NCBI GenBank assembly: GCA_902803675.1
Contig: CADCQZ010000359.1
Location: 1-15,327 of the forward strand
Length of the DNA: 15,327 nucleotides
Direction of reading: 5' to 3'
Origin: an uncultured Eubacteriales bacterium
GTDB lineage: Bacteria; Bacillota_A; Clostridia; Christensenellales; Aristaeellaceae
The translations under genes and the position numbers were made by a program. The notes beneath the pieces were generated by a model. The model was not told the DNA's origin and did no database searches. It saw only the letters and a program-made list of their open reading frames with translations. Shown one piece after another: positions 1-7,009 of this stretch. Position 1 is the stretch's first letter. Each line of letters starts with the position of its first letter.

Positions 1-1
1 G

Positions 2-196
2 ATCTCCGGCGGGTTCGGGAGCGCCGTATGCGAGTTCGCGTCTCTCAGCGGTCTGCCTTCGCCCCGGATCCTGGCGCTGCCCCCGCGCTTTTATCCCCAC
101 GGGGACAGGAACAGTTTCCTTGAGACCTGGCGTTTGAACGCCGTGGGGATCGCCCGGGCGGTCGGAAAGGATGTGCGGCATGAAGATAAGGGCTGA
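2..196 (+). CDS. dxs: 1-deoxy-D-xylulose-5-phosphate synthase, C-terminal end (partial)
   Basis: The window opens inside this gene; 64 codons and a TGA stop are visible. The enzyme is thiamine diphosphate-dependent and joins pyruvate and glyceraldehyde 3-phosphate in the first step of the MEP isoprenoid pathway. The visible part is the end of the transketolase C-terminal domain: it begins with the ISGGFGSAV block typical of Dxs, then RFYPHG (family: hG after a short beta strand) and a final helix ending near LNAVGIARAVGK, which matches the family's usual GLda-GI pattern. The last 17 bases overlap the start of tlyA, the classic Bacillota neighbour, which implies co-transcription and perhaps translational coupling. 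Identification rests on this short C-terminus plus synteny. Confidence 0.85.
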   Translation: MSGGFGSAVCEFASLSGLPSPRILALPPRFYPHGDRNSFLETWRLNAVGIARAVGKDVRHEDKG

Positions 197-974
197 CGTG
201 CTTCTGAACATGAAGGGCCTGGCGCCGAGCAGGGAAAAGGCCCAGGCGCTCATCATGGCGGGCAAAGTGTTCTCAGGGGACCGCAGGATCCAGAAAGCGT
301 CCGAGCAGTTCGACGAGGAAACGCCGCTCACGGTCCGGGACGATGACATGTTCGCCAGCCGGGGCGGCTACAAGCTCGAAAAAGCCCTGGGGTATTTCAA
401 TGTGGATCCGGCCGGTGTTACCGCCATCGATATCGGCGCAGCCTCGGGCGGGTTCACGGATGTGCTCCTGCGCGCCGGCGCCGCCCATGTCTACGCGGTG
501 GACGTGGGCTACGGGCAGCTGGACTGGCGGCTGAGGAACGACGACCGGGTCACCGTCATGGAGCGGACCAACGCCCGGTACTTAAAGCCGGAGGACTTTC
601 CCGTCCGTCCGGCCCTGGCGGTGATGGACGTGTCGTTCATCTCGGTCAAGCTCATCCTGCCCGCCGTGACCGGCATCATCGGGCGGGAGGGGCAGATCGT
701 CTCCCTGATCAAGCCCCAGTTCGAAGCGGGAAAGGGGCTCGTGGGCAAGCACGGCGTCGTGCGGGAGGAGAGCACCCACACGGATGTGCTCTCGGAGGTG
801 GAGGCTTTCGTGGATTCCATCTCCTGGCGGGTCAGCGGCTTTACCTATTCGCCCATCAAGGGCCCGGCGGGCAATATCGAGTTCCTGGCCCATATCGTCG
901 CCGGGGAGGGCCCGCGCCTGGACAGGGACTTCATGCGGTCCCTGGTGCGCGAGGCCCACGAAGCCCTGAAATAA
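180..974 (+). CDS. tlyA: TlyA-family S4-domain rRNA 2'-O-methyltransferase (hemolysin-like)
   Basis: Predicted SAM-dependent ribose methyltransferase of the TlyA/FtsJ fold, acting on rRNA in the cytoplasm; 264 residues, normal for the family. Residues 2-60 form an S4 RNA-binding domain (RADVLL, SREKAQALIMAG). The methyltransferase part starts at FASRGGYKLEKAL, followed by the SAM-binding DIGAASGGFTD loop (the family usually has GASTGGFTD), MDVSFISVKLILP and the KPQFEAGK block. I chose the ATG at 180 over the in-frame ATG at 171: GGAAAGG (164-170) sits 9 bases before 180 but directly abuts 171, and the MKIRADVLL start fits the family. It overlaps dxs by 17 bases. TlyA is often called a hemolysin; the sequence supports rRNA methylation, not a toxin. 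The methylated base cannot be read from sequence. Confidence 0.9.
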   Translation: MKIRADVLLNMKGLAPSREKAQALIMAGKVFSGDRRIQKASEQFDEETPLTVRDDDMFASRGGYKLEKALGYFNVDPAGVTAIDIGAASGGFTDVLLRAGAAHVYAVDVGYGQLDWRLRNDDRVTVMERTNARYLKPEDFPVRPALAVMDVSFISVKLILPAVTGIIGREGQIVSLIKPQFEAGKGLVGKHGVVREESTHTDVLSEVEAFVDSISWRVSGFTYSPIKGPAGNIEFLAHIVAGEGPRLDRDFMRSLVREAHEALK

Positions 975-1022
975 GTCCGGGCCGGGCACCGGCCGAGTCA
1001 GATATCTCATGATAAAAAACCC

Positions 1023-1051
1023 TTGTTTTTTCCATATCGATGTGATATTAT
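1023..1051 (+). promoter_or_regulatory. Sigma-A-type promoter of secG
   Basis: A TTGTTT -35 element (1023-1028) is separated by exactly 17 bases from a TATTAT -10 element (1046-1051), with an extended -10 TG at 1043-1044. The AT-rich segment stands out in GC-rich surroundings and lies in the gap between tlyA and secG. The predicted start of transcription is near 1058, just before the secG Shine-Dalgarno at 1067-1074. Confidence 0.8.
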
Positions 1052-1083
1052 AGCCAATGCAATATCAAGGAGGGTGTTTAGTT

Positions 1084-1320
1084 ATGACTGCGATCCAGAT
1101 CATCATCAACATTTGTCTGATACTTTCTTCCATCGTGCTGGTCGTTTCCGTGCTGATGCAGTCCTCTGATTCCGACGGCATGAGCGCTCTGAGCGGCGGC
1201 AGCGAGACTTTCTTCGGCAAGAGCAAGAATGCCACCCTGGAGGCCAAGCTGGCGCTGATCACCAAGATCTCCGCCGGTGTGTTCGTCGGGCTGGCGATCA
1301 TCATGCTTTTCGTATCCTGA
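1084..1320 (+). CDS. secG: Preprotein translocase subunit SecG
   Basis: SecG is the small non-essential subunit of the SecYEG protein-conducting channel in the cytoplasmic membrane and assists SecA-driven export. The 78 residues show the family layout: a first membrane helix at about 4-25 (IIINICLILSSIVLVV), the conserved VLMQSS turn, a Gly/Ser-rich cytoplasmic loop with the GGSETFFGK signature at 38-46, and a second helix at about 57-77. The start is the ATG at 1084, preceded by a very strong AAGGAGGG (1067-1074) at 9 bases; an upstream in-frame ATG at 1057 would fall about on the transcription start and lacks a ribosome binding site. The gene has its own promoter and is followed after 19 bases by a terminator. 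The usual rnr-smpB partners are not next to it. Confidence 0.95.
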   Translation: MTAIQIIINICLILSSIVLVVSVLMQSSDSDGMSALSGGSETFFGKSKNATLEAKLALITKISAGVFVGLAIIMLFVS

Positions 1321-1339
1321 CGACCGCTGAAAGGATCAT

Positions 1340-1370
1340 AAAGGGCTGACGTGAGTCGGCCCTTTTATTT
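1340..1370 (+). terminator. Intrinsic terminator after secG, possible attenuator of the ABC-F gene
   Basis: An 11-bp stem (1340-1350 with 1355-1365, one T-G wobble) closes a GTGA loop and runs into a TTTTATTT tract ending at 1370. It is a textbook Rho-independent terminator. It ends only 10 bases before the likely ATG of the ABC-F gene, and no separate promoter is visible in between, so read-through may control that gene. The stem also contains AAAGGG and an in-frame GTG (1351), an alternative but unlikely start. Confidence 0.85.
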
Positions 1371-1380
1371 GGTATCGACG

Positions 1381-3303
1381 ATGATCGAACTCACCCTGGA
1401 GAATGTCCAAAAATCTTTTGCCGGCAAGCCGGTCCTAAAACGGGTATCCTTCACCCTGCAGACGGGTGAGAGGATGGGCCTGGTCGGCGCGAACGGGTGC
1501 GGGAAATCCACTCTGCTGCGGATGATAGCGGGCCGTGAATCCATCGACGAAGGGCTCTGTTCCGTCAAAAACGGCTGCAGGATCGGCTATCTGGAGCAGC
1601 AGTACCGTCCGCCCGATGGCATGACCGTGATCCGGGTGCTGGAGGAGGTCTTCGCGCCCGTACAGAGAACGGAGGAAAAGCTCCGCGCTCTGGAAAAGTC
1701 GATGGAGCACGCCGGCGGCCCGGAGCTGGAATCGGCCATGCGGGAGTATACCCGCCTGATGGCCCTGTTCGAGAACTCCAAAGGCTACATGTGGCGTTCC
1801 CTGGTGCAGGGGGCGCTCGTCGGCATGGGCTTCGCGAAGGATAAGTGGGAACAGGAGGCGTCCACCCTGTCCGGCGGCGAGCTCACCAGGCTCTGCCTGG
1901 CCCGGCTCCTTCTGGAGGAACCGGATGTGCTGCTCCTGGACGAGCCCACCAACCATCTGGACCTGGAAGCGCTCACCTGGCTGGAGGATTATCTGTCCCA
2001 GTACCCCGGCGCGGTGATCGTCGTGAGCCATGACCGGTATTTCCTGGACAGGGTCTGCACCCGGATCCATGAGATCGTCGGCGGCGCGTCGGAGGATTAT
2101 ACCGGCAATTATTCATCCTATATCACTCAGCGCGCCGAGCGCTTCGAATCCAGGATGCGGTCCTATCAGCTCCAGCAGGCGGAGATCGAGCGCCAGGAGA
2201 AGGTGATCGCCCGGCTCAGGAGCTTCAACCGCGAAAAATCCATCAAGCGGGCCGAGAGCCGGCAGAAGGCGCTGGACAAGATCGAGCGCCTGGAGCGTCC
2301 GGAGAGCGACCAGCACATCCGCTTCAGTTTCGATATCCGCAGGAAGACCGGCGAGGACGTGCTGGACGTGAGGGATTACGAAAAATCCTTCGGTGACAGG
2401 CCCCTTTTCGATCACATCAGCTTCCAGCTCAAGGCGGGGGACAGGGTAGCCCTGATGGGCCGCAACGGGATCGGGAAGACCACGCTGTTCAAGTGCCTGA
2501 TGGGGATCGAAAAGCCCGATGCCGGTTTCGTCCGCTGGGGCGCCAACGTGGACCTGGGCTACTACGACCAGCTCCAGGCCGATCTTCATGAGGACAAGAC
2601 CATCCTGCGCGAGGTGTGGGACCGGTTCGTGCGCCTGTCCCAGACCGAGGTGCGCAGCGCCCTGGGCCTGTTCCTCTTTACGGGCGAGGAGGTGTTCCAG
2701 CCCATCGCCACCCTGTCCGGCGGCGAGCGCGGCCGGGTGCTCCTGACGGAGCTGATGCTCAGGAAGGACAATGTGCTCCTCCTGGACGAGCCCACCAACC
2801 ACCTGGACGCGGACAGCCGCGAGGTGCTGGAATCCGTCCTGGAGGATTATCCCGGCACGATCCTGGCCATTTCCCATGACCGTTATTTCATCGACCGTTT
2901 CGCGTCCAGGCTCCTCATCATGCGTCGGGACGGGATCGATCAGTTCAACGGCAATTACAGCGAGTACCAGCAGTATCTCACCCGCCGGGCCCAGGGAGCG
3001 GACGACGTTGCGCCCGGCGTCAACAGGACGGCTCAGCAGAAGGAGAAACGCCGTCAGCGCCTGGAGGCGGACCGGCTCAAGGCCGCGAAGGCGGAGGTCG
3101 GTCAGGCCGAGAAGGCCGTGGCAGAGCTTGAGGAAAAGATCGCTCAGATGGAAGAATTCCTGTCCCGGCCCGAGGTGGCCACCGACAGGGAAAAGAGCCT
3201 GAAGGCCACAGGGGAATACCGCGCGCTGCGGGAGGCCCTTGATACGGCCTATCAGCGCTGGGAGGCCGCGGAAAAAGACCTGAACGCCCTCCTCAAGGAG
3301 TGA
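1381..3303 (+). CDS. ABC-F family ATPase (YdiF/Uup-like translation factor)
   Basis: A soluble protein with two ABC ATPase domains and no membrane segment, so an ABC-F factor that probably acts at the ribosomal E site rather than a transporter. At 640 residues it matches B. subtilis YdiF in size. Domain 1: Walker A GANGCGKST (36-44), LSGGE (163-167), DEPTNHLD (188-195). A charged helical linker follows (about 255-310). Domain 2: Walker A GRNGIGKTT (360-368), LSGGE (445-449), DEPTNHLD (469-476). Residues from about 555 to the end are a Glu/Lys/Ala-rich coiled-coil C-terminal domain, as in Uup and YdiF. Both ATPase sites look intact. The linker is not obviously lengthened as in antibiotic-resistance members, so a housekeeping role is more likely than drug resistance. 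I chose ATG 1381 (MIELTLENV fits the family), although its Shine-Dalgarno is poor; GTG 1351 lies inside the terminator hairpin. Confidence 0.9.
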   Translation: MIELTLENVQKSFAGKPVLKRVSFTLQTGERMGLVGANGCGKSTLLRMIAGRESIDEGLCSVKNGCRIGYLEQQYRPPDGMTVIRVLEEVFAPVQRTEEKLRALEKSMEHAGGPELESAMREYTRLMALFENSKGYMWRSLVQGALVGMGFAKDKWEQEASTLSGGELTRLCLARLLLEEPDVLLLDEPTNHLDLEALTWLEDYLSQYPGAVIVVSHDRYFLDRVCTRIHEIVGGASEDYTGNYSSYITQRAERFESRMRSYQLQQAEIERQEKVIARLRSFNREKSIKRAESRQKALDKIERLERPESDQHIRFSFDIRRKTGEDVLDVRDYEKSFGDRPLFDHISFQLKAGDRVALMGRNGIGKTTLFKCLMGIEKPDAGFVRWGANVDLGYYDQLQADLHEDKTILREVWDRFVRLSQTEVRSALGLFLFTGEEVFQPIATLSGGERGRVLLTELMLRKDNVLLLDEPTNHLDADSREVLESVLEDYPGTILAISHDRYFIDRFASRLLIMRRDGIDQFNGNYSEYQQYLTRRAQGADDVAPGVNRTAQQKEKRRQRLEADRLKAAKAEVGQAEKAVAELEEKIAQMEEFLSRPEVATDREKSLKATGEYRALREALDTAYQRWEAAEKDLNALLKE

Positions 3304-3330
3304 TTTTGTTGCGCCGGCGGGCGCCTGAAG

Positions 3331-3339
3331 TGGTATAAT
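3331..3339 (+). promoter_or_regulatory. Extended -10 promoter of htpG
   Basis: TGGTATAAT gives a perfect TATAAT (3334-3339) with the extended TG one base upstream. No good -35 is found at 16-18 bases; a TTGTTG at 3306-3311 is 22 bases away, which is too far. The predicted transcript starts near 3346. No CIRCE-type operator is seen here. Confidence 0.7.
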
Positions 3340-3346
3340 ATCATTT

Positions 3347-3376
3347 GGCGCGCATATGAGCAGCATCACGCGCGCC
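3347..3376 (+). promoter_or_regulatory. GC-rich inverted repeat at the predicted 5' end of the htpG mRNA
   Basis: A perfect 7-bp inverted repeat, GGCGCGC (3347-3353) and GCGCGCC (3370-3376), surrounds 16 bases. It begins right at the predicted transcription start and ends about 20 bases before the htpG Shine-Dalgarno (CGGAGG, 3397-3402). It could be a repressor operator, a 5' stabilising hairpin or part of a temperature-responsive leader. It does not match CIRCE (TTAGCACTC with a 9-base gap). Its function is inferred only from position. Confidence 0.45.
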
Positions 3377-3410
3377 TCAAGTATTTCTTTTACGATCGGA
3401 GGCATCGACA

Positions 3411-5258
3411 ATGAAAAAAGGCAAGATCTCGATCCACGCTCAGAATATCATGCCGGTCATCAAGCGCTGGCTCTATTCCGATAAGGACATTTTCATCCGT
3501 GAGCTGACCGCCAACGGCTGCGACGCCATCACCAAACTGAGGATGGCTTCGCCGGACCTGAAGGATGAGGACCTGCGCGTGACCGTCACGGTGGACAGGG
3601 AAGCCGGCGAGCTGCGCTTCAGCGACAACGGCGTGGGCATGACCGCCGACGAGGTCACCCGTTACATCAACCAGGTCGCCTTCTCCGGCGCCGAGGAATT
3701 CCTGAAGAATTATTCCGACGACGACAAGAACGGCATCATCGGCCATTTCGGCCTGGGCTTTTATTCCGCCTTCATGGCGGCCGACCTGGTGACCATCGAT
3801 ACCCTGTCCTGGCAGGAAGGGGCCGAGCCCGTGCTCTGGCAGAGCAAGGACGGCATGAGCTTTGAGATGGGCCCCGGCGGCAGGCAGGAGCGCGGGACCA
3901 CCGTGGTGCTGCACATCGCCGAGGAGGAAAAGGATTTCCTGGACCTGTGGCGCGTGCGCGAGGTGCTTGAAAAGTACTGCGGCTACATGAGCGTGCCCAT
4001 TTATCTGGAGGAGATCAAACCGCCGAAGGCGGAAAGCTCCGAAGAGGACAAGGACGCCGAGCCCAAGGGGCCGGAACTCATCAACGATACCCATCCCCTG
4101 TGGCTCAAAAATCCGAAGGACTGCACCGAGGACGAGTATAAGGAGACCTATCGGAAGCTCTTCAATGTGTTCGATGAGCCCCTGTTCTGGATCCATCTGA
4201 ACGTGGATTATCCCTTCAACCTCAAGGGCATCCTGTATTTCCCCAAGCTCCGCAAGGATCTGGGCGGCCAGGAAGGCCAGATCAAGCTGTTCAACCGGCA
4301 GGTGTTCGTGGCCGACAACATCAAGGAAGTCATCCCCGAGTTCCTGATGCTGCTCAAGGGCGTCATCGACTGCCCGGACCTGCCCCTCAACGTGTCCCGC
4401 TCCTTCCTGCAGAACGACGGCTATGTGCGCAAGCTGTCCCAGCACATCACCAAAAAGGTGGCGGACAAGCTGCTGGCCATCCACAAGGACCAGCCGGACC
4501 AGTACAACACCTACTGGGACGATATCCATCCCTTCATCAAGTATGGCTGCATCAAGGACCGCCGCTTCTACGACATGGTCAAGGATATCCTGATCTTCAA
4601 GACCACCGAGGGCGAGTATCTCACCCTGGATGAGTACCGCGCCAGGAACCGTGACAAGGTGGAATCCGCCGTGGTCTACACCACCGAGGCCAGCCGCCAG
4701 GCTGTGTCCGTGGCGCTCTACCGGGCCCGCGGGATCGATGTGGTGGTGATGGATACTCTGATCGACGTGAACTTCATGTCCTTCCTTGAGATGGAGGGCG
4801 CCGATGACAAGCTCAAATTCGTCCGCGTGGACGCGGGCATCGACGGCCTGAAGGACGAGGGCGCGGCCGGGGAGCCCCTGGACACGGAAAAGCTCACCGG
4901 CATCTTCCGTGAGGCCCTGTCCCAGCCGGAACTGGAGGTCACGGGCGAAGCCCTGTCGGATAAGGATCTGCCCCTTCTGCTCCTGGAGGACGAGCAGCTG
5001 CGCCGCTACAGGGAGATGAGCGTCATGTACGGGCAGAACTTCTCCCTGCCGGAGAAATACAAACTGGTGCTCAATACTTCCTCGGACACGGTCCGCGCCA
5101 TCGCCGGCATGACCGACGAAACTGTGCGGAACATGCTCTGCCAGCAGCTCTACGACCTGGCGCGCCTGAGCTCCAGGCCCCTGGAGGGGGACCAGCTCCG
5201 GGCCTTCATGAAGCGCAGCGGCGATATCGCGGCGCTCCTGGCCGAGAAGGCGCAATGA
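3411..5258 (+). CDS. htpG: Molecular chaperone HtpG (bacterial Hsp90)
   Basis: Homodimeric cytoplasmic ATP-dependent chaperone of 615 residues, close to the 624 of E. coli. The N-terminal GHKL ATPase domain has the catalytic Glu31 and Asn35 in RELTANGCDA, the DNGVGM ADP-binding loop (72-77) and GHFGLGFYSAF (111-121). A short acidic linker (about 203-220, SSEEDKDAEPKG) leads to the middle domain with PLWLKNP, FNRQVFV and the LNVSRSFLQND block whose Arg contacts ATP gamma-phosphate in Hsp90s. The dimerisation domain follows. The wording (WLYSDKDIFIREL, NGCDA) fits the clostridial branch of HtpG rather than the enterobacterial one. CGGAGG is 8 bases before the ATG. It has its own promoter and a 5' hairpin and is probably a single-gene unit, though no terminator separates it from ackA. 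Confidence 0.96.
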   Translation: MKKGKISIHAQNIMPVIKRWLYSDKDIFIRELTANGCDAITKLRMASPDLKDEDLRVTVTVDREAGELRFSDNGVGMTADEVTRYINQVAFSGAEEFLKNYSDDDKNGIIGHFGLGFYSAFMAADLVTIDTLSWQEGAEPVLWQSKDGMSFEMGPGGRQERGTTVVLHIAEEEKDFLDLWRVREVLEKYCGYMSVPIYLEEIKPPKAESSEEDKDAEPKGPELINDTHPLWLKNPKDCTEDEYKETYRKLFNVFDEPLFWIHLNVDYPFNLKGILYFPKLRKDLGGQEGQIKLFNRQVFVADNIKEVIPEFLMLLKGVIDCPDLPLNVSRSFLQNDGYVRKLSQHITKKVADKLLAIHKDQPDQYNTYWDDIHPFIKYGCIKDRRFYDMVKDILIFKTTEGEYLTLDEYRARNRDKVESAVVYTTEASRQAVSVALYRARGIDVVVMDTLIDVNFMSFLEMEGADDKLKFVRVDAGIDGLKDEGAAGEPLDTEKLTGIFREALSQPELEVTGEALSDKDLPLLLLEDEQLRRYREMSVMYGQNFSLPEKYKLVLNTSSDTVRAIAGMTDETVRNMLCQQLYDLARLSSRPLEGDQLRAFMKRSGDIAALLAEKAQ

Positions 5259-5262
5259 CGCC

Positions 5263-5291
5263 TTGAAAATTCTCTCTATCGATATTATAAT
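5263..5291 (+). promoter_or_regulatory. Near-consensus sigma-A promoter of ackA
   Basis: TTGAAA (5263-5268), a spacer of exactly 17 bases, and a perfect TATAAT (5286-5291), five bases after the htpG stop. The transcript should start near 5298, which places the upstream ATG at 5302 too close to the 5' end to use a Shine-Dalgarno and supports ATG 5329 as the ackA start. Confidence 0.88.
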
Positions 5292-5328
5292 GAGGATATA
5301 AATGCAAATCGTCGGAAGTAGAGTTCAT

Positions 5329-6525
5329 ATGAAGATTCTTATCGTCAACGCGGGTTCCTCCTCTCTTAAGTACCAGCTGATCGACATGGATGACGAAAGC
5401 ACCCTGGCCAAGGGCCTGGTGGAGCGCATCGGCATCGAGGGCAGCCACCTGATCCAGAAGGCTGCCGGCAAGGTCTTCGAAGTGAACCAGCCCATGAAGG
5501 ATCATGTCAAGGCCTGCGAGTACATGCTGGAAGCCCTGACAGATCCCGAGCACGGCGTGGTGAAGAGCATGAGCGAGATCTCCGCGGTGGGCCACCGGGT
5601 GCTGCACGGCGGCGCCAATTTCACCGAGTCCGTGGTGATCGATCAGGCTGTCATGGACGCCATCGAGGAGAACATCCCCCTGGGCCCGCTGCACAATCCG
5701 GCCAACCTGATGGGCATCAAGGCCTGCCAGGCCGTCATGCCCGGCACTCCCATGGTGGCCGTGTTCGACACCGCCTTCCATCAGACCATGCCTCCCAAGG
5801 CCTACCTGTACGGCCTGCCCATGGAATACTATGACCGGCTCAAGGTGCGCCGCTACGGTTTCCACGGCACCAGCCACCGCTATGTCAGCAAGCGCACCGC
5901 CGAATTCCTGGGCGTGAAGCCCGAGGACATCAGGACCATCACCTGCCATCTGGGCAACGGCTCCTCCCTGTGCGCCGTGGACAAGGGCAGGTGCGTGGAC
6001 ACCTCCATGGGCATCACGCCTCTTGAGGGCGTGCTGATGGGCACCCGCTGCGGCAGCATGGATCCTTCCGTGGTGCAGTATGTCTGCAACAACGACCATA
6101 TCACTCCGGACGAGATGCTCACGATCTGCAACAAAAAGAGCGGCCTGCTGGGCATCAGCGGTGTTTCCAGCGACATGCGCGACGTGGACGCCGCGGCCGA
6201 TCAGGGCAACGAGCGCGCCATCATCGCCAGGGACATGCTGGTCTACGGCATCCGCAAGTATATCGGCGCCTACGCCGCGGCCATGAACGGCGTGGACGTG
6301 ATCGTCTTCACCGCCGGCATCGGCGAGAACAACGCCGAACTGCGCAGGCGCGTGATGGAAGGCTTTGAGTATCTCGGCGCCAAGATCGATCTTGAAAAGA
6401 ACAAAGTCACCGGCAAGGAGATCGACATCTCCGCGCCCGACAGCAAGGTCAAGGTGCTGGTGATCCCCACCAACGAGGAGATCGCCATCGCCAGGGACAC
6501 CCTGGAGCTGGTCAGCGCCCTCTGA
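5329..6525 (+). CDS. ackA: Acetate kinase
   Basis: Reversible acetyl phosphate + ADP to acetate + ATP, the substrate-level phosphorylation step of acetate fermentation; cytoplasmic dimer of the ASKHA fold. The 398 residues match the family length. Active-site residues are in place: Asn7 in NAGSSS, Arg90 in GHRVLHGG, His122 in GPLHNPANL, Asp147 in FDTAFH, His179 in RYGFHGTSH, Arg240 in MGTRCG, the LGNGSS phosphate loop and the Glu pair 383-384. I chose ATG 5329 (MKILIVNAG) rather than 5302 because the latter is about 4 bases from the predicted transcription start; a modest GGAAG lies 10 bases before 5329. Codons are strongly GC- and C-ending, as in highly expressed genes. pta is not adjacent. 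Genes downstream follow closely and may share its strong promoter. Confidence 0.96.
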   Translation: MKILIVNAGSSSLKYQLIDMDDESTLAKGLVERIGIEGSHLIQKAAGKVFEVNQPMKDHVKACEYMLEALTDPEHGVVKSMSEISAVGHRVLHGGANFTESVVIDQAVMDAIEENIPLGPLHNPANLMGIKACQAVMPGTPMVAVFDTAFHQTMPPKAYLYGLPMEYYDRLKVRRYGFHGTSHRYVSKRTAEFLGVKPEDIRTITCHLGNGSSLCAVDKGRCVDTSMGITPLEGVLMGTRCGSMDPSVVQYVCNNDHITPDEMLTICNKKSGLLGISGVSSDMRDVDAAADQGNERAIIARDMLVYGIRKYIGAYAAAMNGVDVIVFTAGIGENNAELRRRVMEGFEYLGAKIDLEKNKVTGKEIDISAPDSKVKVLVIPTNEEIAIARDTLELVSAL

Positions 6526-6532
6526 GGGATCG

Positions 6533-7009
6533 ATGTTTCTCTTTCAGCGCAAGGCTGTCAGATGGGATGACACGATCGAGCTGCGCCTGAGCGGACGGGA
6601 CGAGACGGACGAGGAGAACGGCATCCGTTTTTCCGTGGTGTTCGACATCTGCCTCAGGCGCAGCCATCGCGCCATCGGGTACATCAGTTTCCGGTACGGC
6701 GAGAGCCCCCTTCTGTACTATCTGGGGCACGTGGGGTACCGGATCAACGAAAAATACCGGGGCCACGGGTACGCGCGCGCGGCTTGCGCCCTGCTCGGCG
6801 ATTACCTGTCCGGCCAGGGCATCACCTCCGCCGTCATCACCACGGACGATACCAACATGGCTTCCCGGAAGACCTGTGAAAATCTGGGCTGTGTCCCGGA
6901 GCGTAAAGCGCCTGTTCCCCTCAAGTTCCGCTCGGCGTGCCAGGGATCAAGGTGCAAATACCGCTATATCTGGATGATCAGGGATCAAGATGGACATTTC
7001 GATCAATGA
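6533..7009 (+). CDS. GNAT-family N-acetyltransferase (RimJ/RimL-like)
   Basis: Predicted acetyl-CoA-dependent N-acetyltransferase of 158 residues. Motif A is visible as VGYRINEKYRGHGYA, with the pyrophosphate-binding RGHGYA at 76-81, and motif B as TDDTNMASRKTCENLG, where Asn-x-x-Ser and the following helix are typical of the RimJ/RimL branch. The substrate cannot be told; it may be a protein N-terminus, an amino group on a cell-wall precursor or a small molecule. It starts 7 bases after ackA, with GAGGGA overlapping the ackA stop as ribosome binding site, and its end overlaps the next gene by 20 bases. This makes it part of the same transcript as the hydrolase, Mur ligase and Ddl genes. Confidence 0.82.
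   Translation: MFLFQRKAVRWDDTIELRLSGRDETDEENGIRFSVVFDICLRRSHRAIGYISFRYGESPLLYYLGHVGYRINEKYRGHGYARAACALLGDYLSGQGITSAVITTDDTNMASRKTCENLGCVPERKAPVPLKFRSACQGSRCKYRYIWMIRDQDGHFDQ

Noticed and set aside
180..974. TlyA as a hemolysin or toxin gene
   Set aside because: The name is historical. The S4 domain plus SAM-binding FtsJ-like fold and the dxs neighbour indicate an rRNA methyltransferase.
980..994. Small hairpin after tlyA (GGCCGG, 3-base loop, CCGGCC)
   Set aside because: Six-bp stem, very tight loop and no T-tract after it, so it is not a convincing intrinsic terminator; it could at most slow polymerase or protect the mRNA end.
1927..2808. 36-base near-identical direct repeats (1927-1962 and 2773-2808, two mismatches) in the ABC-F gene
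   Set aside because: They encode the duplicated Walker B VLLLDEPTNHLD of the two ATPase domains; the similarity is explained by the protein motif and shared codon preference, not by a mobile repeat.
3311..3324. Inverted repeat GCGCC-4-GGCGC just after the ABC-F stop
   Set aside because: Only 5 bp, no T-tract, and such words are common in GC-rich DNA. It is not called as a terminator or operator.
3356..3410. ATG at 3356 as a possible upstream leader peptide before htpG
   Set aside because: No Shine-Dalgarno, about 10 bases from the predicted transcript start, and the frame runs into htpG without an early stop.
3390..5255. A 621-codon open frame on the minus strand lying opposite the whole of htpG
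   Set aside because: It mirrors the codon frame of htpG and arises from GC-rich codon bias. Its protein is low in complexity, rich in His, Val, Leu and Gly, has no recognisable domain, and htpG on the other strand is certain.
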